The notes beneath the pieces were generated by a model. It saw only the letters and a program-made list of their open reading frames with translations. It ran no database searches and had not been told where the DNA came from. This document shows positions 31,947 to 40,280 of a stretch of 64,000 nucleotides of DNA, piece after piece. The number at the start of each line of letters is the position of its first letter. Within the stretch, counting starts at the first letter, position 1. The stretch is from Gluconobacter japonicus. Its GTDB lineage: Bacteria > Pseudomonadota > Alphaproteobacteria > Acetobacterales > Acetobacteraceae. The stretch covers positions 1-64,000 of the forward strand of contig NZ_BEWO01000002.1 in assembly GCF_002723975.1 (NCBI RefSeq). The letters run 5' to 3'. A program made the position numbers and the translations under genes.

Positions 31947-33329
31947 AGGCACATTTTCCGGGGCCAAAAGGCTCCGGAACACAATTGAGCACATCAACAA
32001 AATCACCCCCGCAACCAAGCTGGCTCCACTGTGAAGGAGCCAGAAAGGAACATCTCCAATATGTCCGATCAGGGTTGAGAGCTTACCGATGGTCAGATTG
32101 GCCATAAAAAGATGAAGCGAGAAACAGGCTACGAAAATCGTATTCAAGCTTACCGGTGCAGCACGGGAATACATTGCCATTCCAATGGCATAGCTCATAC
32201 TAAAGCCAATATCGTTGATAATATGAAAAGCCAGCCCCCAGAACAGGCTGATCTGATGAGGCTCAGGATAAAGCCATGATGCAAGCGCCAGAACAGCCGG
32301 GCCTGACGAGGCAATAAAAGTGCCTATGGCCACTTTGGTGATTTCTGCCGGGTCTGACCTGTGTCGGGCATACATTCGCCAGAACCACAGTACGGAAATT
32401 GTCATCAAAGTGCTGATGAAACCATCGAACGAGACGAGACTGCTGACAGGGAACAGATGTCCGAAGAACGTCAGCTGATAATGCTCACGCCCCCACAACA
32501 GATATCCGTCAAAGATCTCATCATTTGGCAGCGCACCTAAAGCCAGCACTGGCAGCAACACCAGAAGAAGAACGCTCGTTTTTTTCTCGCGGGATGTCAG
32601 GCGAGGGCGAGGGGATGAAGCCTTGAAAACCGTATCTTCTGGCAGCCAGCGACGCCCGAAGAGATAAACAATCAACCCAGTCAGCATCCCCAGACCAGCA
32701 GTCAAAAAACCCCAGTGCCAGGCTTTCATTGCCAACATTCCACAGAGGGCAGGCGACACAATAACGGCAGCCTGCACACCGAGAGAGTAGATCTGATAAG
32801 CGTCCGACCGCCGACGGTCATCAAGTTCATAAAGCGCACCAACCTGCGCCCGCAGCCCTCCGGCAGCTCCAATACCCAGCAGAAGAAAAACAACAACCAG
32901 CACGAAGCTCCAGTCGAACGACATCAGGACATGCCCGACGGTCATCAGAATGGCACCCAGAAGGATGGTCCGGGTTTTCCCCAGGAACCGGTCTGCCACA
33001 AAGCCTCCCAATAGGGGCGTCGCATAAACCAGAGCCAGGAAAAGCCCTGTTATGGCGCCAGCCGTCGCCTGAATCCCGACGGGAGCATAAAGAATGTCCA
33101 AAACGGCTTTTACAGCACCCATGCCCCAGACATTCTCAATATGTCCGGACTGAAGAAGATGATCAGCCAGATACAGCACGAGAATGGACTGCAATCCGTA
33201 AAGGGAAAATGCGACCCATCCTTCCGTCAGGACAAGAACCCAAAGCCCCCTCGGATGACCGAAGATCTCCTTATGACGAGGGACGGCCAAGGCATCGATA
33301 ACGGGATCATTAGGAAGCACTTCAGTCAA
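31914..33329 (-). CDS. POT/PTR family peptide MFS transporter
   Basis: Proton-coupled di/tripeptide uptake (SLC15/POT type), inner membrane. About twelve to fourteen hydrophobic helices; YGLQSILVLYLADHLL corresponds to the POT ExxERFSYYG region of helix 1 (here EGWVAFSLYG), and GGFVADRFLG to the following loop. The open frame reaches 33611, but that stretch crosses palindromic repeats and reads unlike any POT N-terminus. I choose TTG 33329 (LTEVLPND), with GAGG six bases before it, giving 471 residues; ATG 33407 is an alternative without a ribosome-binding site. The ExxER motif is degenerate, so peptide specificity is an inference. Confidence 0.75.
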   Translation of the reverse strand: MTEVLPNDPVIDALAVPRHKEIFGHPRGLWVLVLTEGWVAFSLYGLQSILVLYLADHLLQSGHIENVWGMGAVKAVLDILYAPVGIQATAGAITGLFLALVYATPLLGGFVADRFLGKTRTILLGAILMTVGHVLMSFDWSFVLVVVFLLLGIGAAGGLRAQVGALYELDDRRRSDAYQIYSLGVQAAVIVSPALCGMLAMKAWHWGFLTAGLGMLTGLIVYLFGRRWLPEDTVFKASSPRPRLTSREKKTSVLLLVLLPVLALGALPNDEIFDGYLLWGREHYQLTFFGHLFPVSSLVSFDGFISTLMTISVLWFWRMYARHRSDPAEITKVAIGTFIASSGPAVLALASWLYPEPHQISLFWGLAFHIINDIGFSMSYAIGMAMYSRAAPVSLNTIFVACFSLHLFMANLTIGKLSTLIGHIGDVPFWLLHSGASLVAGVILLMCSIVFRSLLAPENVPSGRDNPSHIL

Positions 33330-33404
33330 AGCAGACCTCGGAGGCGGGAGAGGAAAACCTTTCGTAGCGGTCAGCACGACGTAGGGTAAAGGGGAAGAGA
33401 AGAG

Positions 33405-33423
33405 CATTGGCAAAATGCCAATG
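33405..33423. repeat. Palindrome 1 of the TGGC-N5-GCCA array
   Basis: CATTGGC, AAAAT, GCCAATG: seven-base perfect arms. The alternative peptide-permease ATG (33407) lies in its left arm. Confidence 0.85.
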
Positions 33424-33432
33424 CGAAAATCT

Positions 33433-33447
33433 GTGGCAAAATGTCCC
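33433..33447. repeat. Imperfect copy in the TGGC-N5-GCCA array
   Basis: GTGGCAAAATGTCCC, related to the array unit but with an altered right arm; midway between palindromes 1 and 2. Confidence 0.5.
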
Positions 33448-33454
33448 AAGCGCA

Positions 33455-33477
33455 ATCTATGGCAAAAAGCCATAGAT
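33455..33477. repeat. Palindrome 2 of the TGGC-N5-GCCA array
   Basis: ATCTATGGC, AAAAA, GCCATAGAT: nine-base perfect arms, the longest copy. Confidence 0.85.
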
Positions 33478-33495
33478 CTCATCCTCACAATTCTT

Positions 33496-33512
33496 TGTGG
33501 CTTTTTGCCACA
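33496..33512. repeat. Palindrome 3 of the TGGC-N5-GCCA array
   Basis: TGTGGC, TTTTT, GCCACA: six-base perfect arms, with the centre in the opposite A/T orientation to the others. Confidence 0.85.
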
Positions 33513-33581
33513 GAAGAAACTGTCTGATTCCAAGGATATATTTTCCAGAAAATCCCTGAAAACTGCCAAAATCGGGATATA

Positions 33582-33594
33582 TGGCAAAATGCCA
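33582..33594. repeat. Palindrome 4 of the TGGC-N5-GCCA array
   Basis: TGGC, AAAAT, GCCA: same core as palindrome 1, with four-base arms. Confidence 0.8.
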
Positions 33595-33778
33595 AATCTC
33601 AACATCACCAATGCAACAGCCGTACAACCACGCGAAAGTCCTACAAAATGTTGGTTTGAAAGCCTCAGGAATTCAGTTTTACAAGCATCGGAAGAGGTTC
33701 AATATCAGCTCACACGTATGTCGTATAAGATATATTATGCCAACTTATGTATTAGGAAGACGCCGTTTCCTCACATAG

Positions 33779-33791
33779 TCGTGATACACGA
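33779..33791. promoter_or_regulatory. Small inverted repeat upstream of the porin
   Basis: TCGTG-ATA-CACGA, perfect five-base arms, some 110 bases before the preferred porin start. Possible operator; could be chance. Confidence 0.35.
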
Positions 33792-33902
33792 TGACTTGTT
33801 GCAAAGAATGGCCGTTTTGGCGCTAACGTGAAACGAAATTCAATTTCTCCCGGTCTTCGAACGCATTTTCGTGACCGGCTCACTCGATGGAACGGTCATT
33901 GC

Positions 33903-35522
33903 ATGGCTCGCCTTTCTCTGCGTCAGATTGCCTTTCTGGGCTGCGCTTTCTCTCTGGGCTCGCTTACAGTTCTTCCTGCAACGGCACAGGCGGATGACTA
34001 CACCGAACTTCTGGACATTCTTCGCGCCAAAGGCAGCCTGACGCGCGGCGAATATAATAGTCTTCTGGCACACCACCTAAGGCATGGCCGTTCTTCCAGC
34101 ACTTCGACCAATCAGGACGATACATCCAGCCCCCCTGCAAGACACAACCGTTATCGTCGATACAACCCCAATCAGTACGATGGTTCTCTTGAACCGCCGG
34201 ATGTCACAACCATTGCAGCCTCCCAGGCAGCGCAGCGTGCGGCTCAGGACGCTGCCGCCAGCGCACGTGACGCACGCTCCATGCTCGCACATTACGACCC
34301 GGACAGCATTGTCAGGGTCAAACCCTACGTCGCAGGCAAAGGCGTAACCGTTCAGGCTGGTCAGATCGAAATCAATCTGTCCGGCTTCATCAACGGCTTC
34401 TACACCTATAACAGCCCGGGCGGTGGCCGCCCCGTTGCCGGTGGAATCTCCACAGGGGCCAGCGGCTTTGACTCCTCATCCGTTCGTAACGGCCTGCTGC
34501 CAGGCGGCCTGATCCTGAAGTTGAACACCGTTCAGGACGGGATCAAGCTCGGCGCGGTTTTTGGAATGTACCCGGGTCTGAACAATGCGGATGTTGGTAC
34601 ATTCAACGCCAATTCTGGCGGTAGCCCGGTTGGGCTTGGTACGGCAGGCGTCGATTTCCGTCAGGTCTATATGACCGCCGGAACCGACAAACTTGGAACC
34701 ATCAAGATCGGCCGTGACATCGCACTCTTTGCCTCCGATGCCATCCTGAATGACGCAACGCTCCTCAGCGTCGGCAGCACCGGCAGTAACGCCAATCCGG
34801 CCAATACCTCCCTCGGCCGTATTGGCGTCGGCTATGTCTACACCGACTGGCTCCCACAGATCACCTACATTTCCCCGAAATGGCATGGTCTTCAGGGCTC
34901 TCTCGGTATCATGACCCCCTTGGACCAATACAATTTTGCTGGCGGCGGCCTATCTGCCACCACAACACAGCACAGTTCTCCAATGGTTCAGGGTAAAGTC
35001 ACTTACGACACCACCATCGCCGGATTCACCACACGCTTCTGGGCCAGTTTCCTGACACAGCACGTCCAGAACCTGACCAGTTCAACCCTTGGAACCGACA
35101 GTCGCAAAGGCGCGACGGTTGCCGCGGGCGACGTTGGCGTGAAACTGTCCCGCGGCCCATTTGAAGGCGTAGCATACTACTATTACGGCAACGGTCTCGG
35201 CACGACCGGCCTTCTGTTTGACGGCATTTCACAGACCGGACGCAAGCGGAACTCTGAAGGTTACTATGTTCAGGCATCCTATAAGATCCTGCCGCGCCTG
35301 AAGCTGGTCGGAAGCTATGGTGTCAGTAATCTTTATCAGGCGGCTGGCGAAGACAATCCATCACTGGTGCGACGTAATGAGTCCGAAGTCGGCGCGCTGT
35401 ATTACACACTGACAGACTGGATGTTCCTCGTGGGTGAATATGCCCATACGGAATCAGCTGCTCACGGCCCGAACCGCGAAAGCGATCACACCATGTCTGC
35501 CGGTGCGATGATCACATTCTGA
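33903..35522 (+). CDS. Outer-membrane porin
   Basis: Predicted trimer-type beta-barrel pore. From ATG 33903 the product begins MARLSLRQIAFLGCAFSLG and is cleaved after a TAQA-like site, a standard signal peptide; the GTG at 33828 would add 25 residues in front of it. After a low-complexity, Ala/Asp/His-rich N-terminal part (with a short coiled-coil-like stretch AAQRAAQDAAASARDAR), the rest reads as alternating amphipathic strands with many Gly/Tyr/Thr, and the last residue is Phe (MITF), an outer-membrane assembly signal. Length 539 residues from this start. Divergent from the peptide permease. Substrate unknown. Confidence 0.82.
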   Translation: MARLSLRQIAFLGCAFSLGSLTVLPATAQADDYTELLDILRAKGSLTRGEYNSLLAHHLRHGRSSSTSTNQDDTSSPPARHNRYRRYNPNQYDGSLEPPDVTTIAASQAAQRAAQDAAASARDARSMLAHYDPDSIVRVKPYVAGKGVTVQAGQIEINLSGFINGFYTYNSPGGGRPVAGGISTGASGFDSSSVRNGLLPGGLILKLNTVQDGIKLGAVFGMYPGLNNADVGTFNANSGGSPVGLGTAGVDFRQVYMTAGTDKLGTIKIGRDIALFASDAILNDATLLSVGSTGSNANPANTSLGRIGVGYVYTDWLPQITYISPKWHGLQGSLGIMTPLDQYNFAGGGLSATTTQHSSPMVQGKVTYDTTIAGFTTRFWASFLTQHVQNLTSSTLGTDSRKGATVAAGDVGVKLSRGPFEGVAYYYYGNGLGTTGLLFDGISQTGRKRNSEGYYVQASYKILPRLKLVGSYGVSNLYQAAGEDNPSLVRRNESEVGALYYTLTDWMFLVGEYAHTESAAHGPNRESDHTMSAGAMITF

Positions 35523-35528
35523 TCCTAA

Positions 35529-35556
35529 AAAACCGGGCAGCCCCCTGCCCGGTTTT
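35529..35556. terminator. Bidirectional terminator between porin and MBL hydrolase
   Basis: AAAACCGGGCAG (35529-35540), CCCC loop, CTGCCCGGTTTT (35545-35556). Twelve-base perfect stem, T/A flanks on both strands; lies between convergent genes. Confidence 0.88.
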
Positions 35557-36348
35557 CAAAACTCCAGCACCATTCCGTCATAAGCTGGCCGCACATCTGG
35601 CGGCAGCGTTTTGCACAAGATGTCGTAATCCATATCTGTGCCCATATGGGTCAGAATTGTGCGCCCTGCCCTGATTTTCGTGCGCCATTCCAGCACACGC
35701 TCCAGCCACGCATGAGCGGGATGCGGTTCATACTGGAAACAATCAACAACCCACGTTCCGACACCATCCAGAAGCTCCAACGCCTCATCAGACAGCGTTT
35801 CAACATCTGTCGAATACGCAAACTTCCCAAATCGCAGCCCCAGAGACGTGATCCGTCCATGCTGCTGCTCGAAAATTCGCCCTTCAAGACCCGGAAAAGT
35901 AACAGACTGACCCGCCGCAACGACCTGCTCATCAAAGACCGGACGATAAAAATCTGGCCCTTTCCAAGGGGCAAAAGCGTAGGCAAAACGCTGTCTAAGT
36001 TCTTCCAGAGTGCTTTGCGAAGCCAATAGCGGCAATGGCCTGTCGATAACCCGATTGATGGCGCGCAGATCATCCAGTCCGGCAATATGATCACTATGCG
36101 GATGCGTATAAAGCACCGCATCAATGTGGCTCAGACCACAATTCAGCATCTGAGATGCGAAAATCCGGACCGGAATCAACGAGAAGCCGAAAGCCTCCCT
36201 CACCTTCGATCACGATCGACGAGCGTGTACGCCGGTTCTTTGGATTATCCGGGTTACAGTGCCCCCAGATCCCCGTCTGTGAGCCATCACGCCCCCCGAG
36301 CATCGGGACGCCCGCTGAACCACCACATCCGAGGATCGTGACTTTCAC
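35556..36348 (-). pseudogene. MBL-fold metallo-hydrolase, reading frame interrupted
   Basis: Metallo-beta-lactamase-fold hydrolase of the PhnP/RNase Z-like group. The N-terminal part (MKVTILGCGGSAGVPMLGG, 36348 down to about 36165) and the C-terminal part (from SQMLNCGLSHIDAVLYTHPHSDH, with the HxHxDH metal site, to the stop at 35556) lie in different frames. Removing one base from the four-A run at 36160-36163 (TTTT in the coding strand) joins them as LLVDSGPDF-ASQMLNCG, a normal family sequence of about 264 residues. Either a real frameshift or a sequencing error; the rest shows no decay. Start overlaps the tatD stop (ATGA). Confidence 0.78.
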
Positions 36349-37130
36349 GGGCGCGTCCTTGTAAACAGCCGATGCACGTTGGCCGTTGTAATCTCCGCGA
36401 TCCGTTCAGGCGAAACTTCCCGCTCCTGCGCCAAGCGGGCCGCCGTATGCGCCACATATCCGGGCGTATTGGGCCGTCCGCGCTTGGGTGCAGGCGCCAG
36501 AAATGGGCTATCCGTCTCCACCAGCAAACGGTCTTCCGGCACAATCCGCGCAACTTCGCGGATTTCCTCACATTTCGGGAATGTCAGAAGCCCCGAAAAA
36601 CTGATGTAACCCCCAAGTTCCAGAGCCGCTTCCGCCAGCTTTGGCCCGGATGCAAAGCAGTGGATCAGAAACGGAAAGGCGCCCTTCCCGCTCTCATCCC
36701 GCAGGATTGCAATCGTGTCGTCATCCGCCTGACGCGTATGAATCACGACCGGCAATCCCGTTTCCCGAGCCGCGGCAATGTGTGTTCTGAAGGATTCATG
36801 CTGCGCTGGCTTCGCCTCATCTCCGCTATGAAAATAGTCGAGCCCGGACTCACCAATTGCCACCACGCAGGACGGCTCAGCTTTGCAAACCAGTTCCTCA
36901 ACGGACGGCAAACGCTCCTCACCCACATGGTCAGGATGCGTCCCGATCGCGCACCAGACGCGCAGATCCGGCGTATCGAACCGCGTCAGGCCAATCTGTG
37001 TGTCAGCCTGAGAAAACCGCGTTCCGATCGTAATCATCCCGTCCAGACCAGACTGCCGCGCGATGTCCAGCGCGGCAGGCACATCGTCAAGACGGTCCAG
37101 ATGGCAGTGACTGTCAATCAGTCCCGTCAT
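36345..37130 (-). CDS. TatD family metal-dependent hydrolase
   Basis: Metal-dependent amidohydrolase-fold nuclease (TatD DNase family), 261 residues. N-terminal IDSHCHLDRL metal-binding HxH, GESGLDYF (Glu ligand), VIHTRQADDD, IHCF, and the C-terminal LLVETDSPFLAPAPKRGRPNTP segment are all present. Overlaps metG by four bases and the MBL gene by four, in a compact minus-strand operon from holB on. TatD is annotated with various DNase or D-aminoacyl roles; the exact one is not readable. Confidence 0.92.
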   Translation of the reverse strand: MTGLIDSHCHLDRLDDVPAALDIARQSGLDGMITIGTRFSQADTQIGLTRFDTPDLRVWCAIGTHPDHVGEERLPSVEELVCKAEPSCVVAIGESGLDYFHSGDEAKPAQHESFRTHIAAARETGLPVVIHTRQADDDTIAILRDESGKGAFPFLIHCFASGPKLAEAALELGGYISFSGLLTFPKCEEIREVARIVPEDRLLVETDSPFLAPAPKRGRPNTPGYVAHTAARLAQEREVSPERIAEITTANVHRLFTRTRP

Positions 37131-38665
37131 TCTGCTTCCTCGACGACAAAGCGCGGGAACAGCCCTTCTGGCTTCGGCAGTGTACGACCACCCGGCAGTG
37201 GCGTTTCAAGAGCCGCGAATGAACGCTCACCCTCTTCCACACCAAGCTGCGTCAGCATCTTATCCATGGTGTTGGGCATGTAAGGCTGGAGCATTGTCGC
37301 GATACCGCGGATCACATCCAGCAGCACACGCAGCACATGCGCCATCCGCTCCGGATCGGTCTTCTTCAGCGCCCAGGGGGCCTGACGGTCGATGTACGAG
37401 TTAGCGGCACGAATGATCTTCCAGACTTCTTCAAGCGCATCCGTGATCGCCTTGCGCTCAATCTGTTCGCTCATAAGCGTCGGGAGTAACTGAACAGACG
37501 CCAGAATGGTCTGATCATCTTCTGTCAGCGGACCACGCTCCGGTACGACGCCACCAAGATTGCGTGCAACCAAACTCAGCGTCCGCTGGCACAGATTGCC
37601 AAGGTCGTTCGCCAGTTCGACATTCGTGCGCGTAATCATGGAGCGGCGGCTGAAGTTTGAATCGCCACCAAACGGCACTTCACGCATCAGGAAGAACCGC
37701 AGCGCATCCAGACCGAACTCATCAGCCAGTGCCTTCGGGTCCAACACATTGCCGAGAGACTTGCTCATCTTCTCGCCTTCGACCGTCCACCAGCCATGGG
37801 CAAACACGCTTTTCGGCAGTTCGATACCCGCAGCCATCAGGAACGCCGGCCAGTACAAACAATGGAACCGGGCGATTTCCTTGCCGACAATATGCAGGTC
37901 AGCCGGCCAGAACTTCGCACGCGGATCATTCAGGTCCGGATAGCCCACAGCCGTCAGATAGTTTGCGAGCGCATCAAACCAGACATACATGACGTGATCC
38001 GGATCATTCGGAACCGGAATACCCCATTTGAAGCTGGTCCGGCTGACGGAGAGATCCTTCAGCCCCTGCTTCACGAAGCTCTCGATTTCCCGACGGGGAC
38101 CATGTGGGCCAATGAAGTCGGGGTTATCTTCATAAAGCTTCAGCAGACGGTCCTGAAACTCAGACAGCTTGAAGAAGTAAGACGGCTCCTTGACGCGCTC
38201 TACTGGCGCACCGGATGGAGCAACCATCGTGCCATCCGGCTTCTTGACCAGTTCGTCTTCGCCAATGAACGCTTCATCGCGCGTGGAGTACCAGCCTTCA
38301 TACGCGCCGAGATAGATGTGGCCGTTGGCCGCGACCTTCTCCCACAGAGCCGTCGCAGCAATCTTGTGGCGCTCATCCGTCGTGCGGATAAACTCATCCG
38401 TGGAGATTGCCATGTCCTGCTGCATCTGGCGGAAGGACGCAGAAATCTTGTCGGCATAGGCCTGCGTGTCCATGCCCTGAGCGGTCGCGGTCTGCTCGAC
38501 CTTCTGGCCGTGCTCGTCCGTCCCGCTGACGAACAGGACGTCTTCACCATTCAGGCGATGGAAACGGGCCAGAACGTCCGCCGCGATGGACGTGTAGGCA
38601 TGCCCGATATGCGGAGCGCCGTTCACGTAGAAGATCGGAGTTGTAATGGTGAAGCGCCGCGTCAT
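37127..38665 (-). CDS. metG: Methionyl-tRNA synthetase
   Basis: Charges tRNA-Met. I choose ATG 38665 (MTRRFTITTPIFYVNG) because this is where family members begin; GTG 38698 overlapping the holB stop and ATG 38683 are alternatives. The 512-residue product has the class I HIGH motif in NGAPHIGHAY, a KMSKSLGN loop and an anticodon-binding helical domain (WKIIRAANSYIDRQAPW). It lacks the C-terminal tRNA-binding (EMAP-like) domain, like other short alphaproteobacterial forms. Same operon as tmk-holB-tatD. Confidence 0.95.
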   Translation of the reverse strand: MTRRFTITTPIFYVNGAPHIGHAYTSIAADVLARFHRLNGEDVLFVSGTDEHGQKVEQTATAQGMDTQAYADKISASFRQMQQDMAISTDEFIRTTDERHKIAATALWEKVAANGHIYLGAYEGWYSTRDEAFIGEDELVKKPDGTMVAPSGAPVERVKEPSYFFKLSEFQDRLLKLYEDNPDFIGPHGPRREIESFVKQGLKDLSVSRTSFKWGIPVPNDPDHVMYVWFDALANYLTAVGYPDLNDPRAKFWPADLHIVGKEIARFHCLYWPAFLMAAGIELPKSVFAHGWWTVEGEKMSKSLGNVLDPKALADEFGLDALRFFLMREVPFGGDSNFSRRSMITRTNVELANDLGNLCQRTLSLVARNLGGVVPERGPLTEDDQTILASVQLLPTLMSEQIERKAITDALEEVWKIIRAANSYIDRQAPWALKKTDPERMAHVLRVLLDVIRGIATMLQPYMPNTMDKMLTQLGVEEGERSFAALETPLPGGRTLPKPEGLFPRFVVEEAE

Positions 38666-38694
38666 GTCCACTCGTCTTGTCATGCCCGAGCCAT

Positions 38695-39618
38695 TCACAT
38701 CCCGGCAGCGCGTTCCACTGCCTGACGGATGGCCTGGGCCTTGTCCAGATTAAAACCGTCTGTCTGCCGCTTCAGTGTATCAAGTTCCGAACACTGACGG
38801 GCAGAAGAATCAGCAAGAAGCAGATCGCCACGTCGTGCAGCCGAGCGTGCGCGTTCTGCTAACCCCTCGCCTAGCAAATCGCAGAGCAATGCGAAACCTT
38901 CCGTCTCCCGGGCGATCCGGTCAATGAGAGGGAGCATCTCTGCAGTCAGAGCCTTCCCGGCCAGAATTTCCGCCACAAAACCCGCAATGGCTCCATCCCG
39001 GTCCTGCGCCAGAAACAGCGCCCGTCCCGGTGAACCATGTGCCCTTGCCAGCACATCCTCGGACACATCTGGCAAAATAGCCCTCATGTCCTGATCCGAA
39101 ACGGGAGACAACGCCAATGCCCGACAGCGGCTCCGGATTGTGGGAAGAAGCTTGCCCGGAGACGCTGTGGTCAGCAGCAGGATGGCCTGTGGCGGTGGCT
39201 CTTCAAGGATTTTCAGAAGCGCGTTGGCCGCGAAACGGTTCAGAAACTCCGCCCCGTCGACGATAACCACACGCCAGCCGCCTTCAGTGGCCGTGTGATG
39301 CAGGAAAGACTGGACCGGCCGGACATCCGCAGCCGTAATTTCTCCGCGCAGACGCCCTTTTTTCTCATCAACCGCACGAGAAATTTCCAGAAGATCACCA
39401 TGTGTGGCGGCTGTAATACGCCGACCAGCAGGTGAGTCGGGATCTTCCCCGTTCAGAAGAAGACGCGCCAGACGAAACGCCAGCGTCGCTTTCCCGATCC
39501 CTGCAGGGCCGGAAATCAGCCAGGCATGATGAAGACGTCCCGATGCCAAAGCAGTCCGAAAAACATTTTCAGCCTCTTCATGACCCCAGAGTTCAAACGT
39601 ATGCCGAGGATCTGTCAC
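38695..39618 (-). CDS. holB: DNA polymerase III subunit delta'
   Basis: Clamp-loader subunit. The 307-residue protein has the AAA+ pattern: HHAWLISGPAGIGKATLAFRLA (Walker A), VVIVDGAEFLNRFAANALLKILEEPP (Walker B with delta' wording, VIVDxAE and LLKxLEEPP) and a sensor-1 segment TTASPGKLLPTIRSRC. Preceded by tmk, whose stop overlaps its ATG (39615-39618). The tmk-holB-tatD order is common in proteobacteria. Confidence 0.94.
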   Translation of the reverse strand: MTDPRHTFELWGHEEAENVFRTALASGRLHHAWLISGPAGIGKATLAFRLARLLLNGEDPDSPAGRRITAATHGDLLEISRAVDEKKGRLRGEITAADVRPVQSFLHHTATEGGWRVVIVDGAEFLNRFAANALLKILEEPPPQAILLLTTASPGKLLPTIRSRCRALALSPVSDQDMRAILPDVSEDVLARAHGSPGRALFLAQDRDGAIAGFVAEILAGKALTAEMLPLIDRIARETEGFALLCDLLGEGLAERARSAARRGDLLLADSSARQCSELDTLKRQTDGFNLDKAQAIRQAVERAAGM

Positions 39619-40280
39619 GCGCCAGAAACACTCGCCGTCTGATCCAGACGTTGCAGCACAGCTTCAAGCAATGCACGGCTGACAGCCTCGGGCGTGCGAC
39701 CAGCATTGATACGCTTCACACGTTCTGGCTCTGCACGGGCAATCGTATCGAACCCCGTCAACACACGCTGATGAAAAGCCTCAGCCTGACCTTCATAACG
39801 ATCCGTCCGCCCACCCCGGCTTTCCAGACGCTCAAGCGCCTGCTCCCGAGGAAGCTCCAGCAGCAATGTCAGATCCGGCTCGCGGGCCACGAGACGCCGG
39901 GCGCCCATAATGAAATCCAGACGCTCCGCTGATGCATTCCCAACGCCGTAGCCCTGATAAGCCAGCGTCGAGTCATGAAAGCGGTCACAAACAACAATCG
40001 CACCACGCCCAAGGGCAGGCAGAATCAGATTATCCAGATGATCACAGCGCGCTGCCATATGGGCCAGCACTTCCGCACGCCAGGAAAATTCCTCTTCCCC
40101 GAACAAAAGCAGATGACGGATGGCTTCCGCGCCTGGTGTCCCGCCCGGCTCACGGGTCAGGATCGTCTCGTAACCCCGATCTCGAAGTGCATCCGCCAGA
40201 AGGCGCGCCTGTGTGGATTTCCCCGCGCCTTCGCCACCTTCCAGCGTGATGAACAGACCGTTCTTAATTTGCAGGGCCAT
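39615..40280 (-). CDS. tmk: Thymidylate kinase
   Basis: Phosphorylates dTMP to dTDP. Start ATG 40280 gives MALQIKNGLFITLEGGEGAGKST, with the P-loop near residue 16; 221 residues. Later motifs: TREPGGTPGAEAIRHLLL, the VVCDRFHDSTLAYQGYG DRF-type segment and the LID region ERLESRGGRTDRYEGQ. The open frame extends upstream into the dacA 3' end but those residues are unlike the family. Its start overlaps the dacA stop by 17 bases. Confidence 0.95.
   Translation of the reverse strand: MALQIKNGLFITLEGGEGAGKSTQARLLADALRDRGYETILTREPGGTPGAEAIRHLLLFGEEEFSWRAEVLAHMAARCDHLDNLILPALGRGAIVVCDRFHDSTLAYQGYGVGNASAERLDFIMGARRLVAREPDLTLLLELPREQALERLESRGGRTDRYEGQAEAFHQRVLTGFDTIARAEPERVKRINAGRTPEAVSRALLEAVLQRLDQTASVSGA

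Larger units (their letters stand above)
33330..33902. other. Gene-free intergenic region between peptide permease and porin
   Basis: About 570 bases with no credible gene; open frames here are products of the repeats. It contains four TGGC-N5-GCCA palindromes plus an imperfect one (33405-33594), and a separate small inverted repeat at 33779-33791. It is richer in A/T than the flanks and must hold both divergent promoters. No clear -35/-10 pairs could be assigned. Confidence 0.7.

Noticed and set aside
33405-33594. CRISPR array
   Set aside because: The repeats are short, palindromic, unequally spaced (26-84 bases) and differ outside the core; no cas gene is near.
33415-33831. Plus-strand reading frame of 138 residues in the palindrome region
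   Set aside because: It is created by the repeats, has no recognisable domain or good start signal, and codon use is unlike neighbours.
33330-33902. Origin of replication in the A/T-rich gap
   Set aside because: No DnaA boxes and no replication genes; the palindromes are of a different type.
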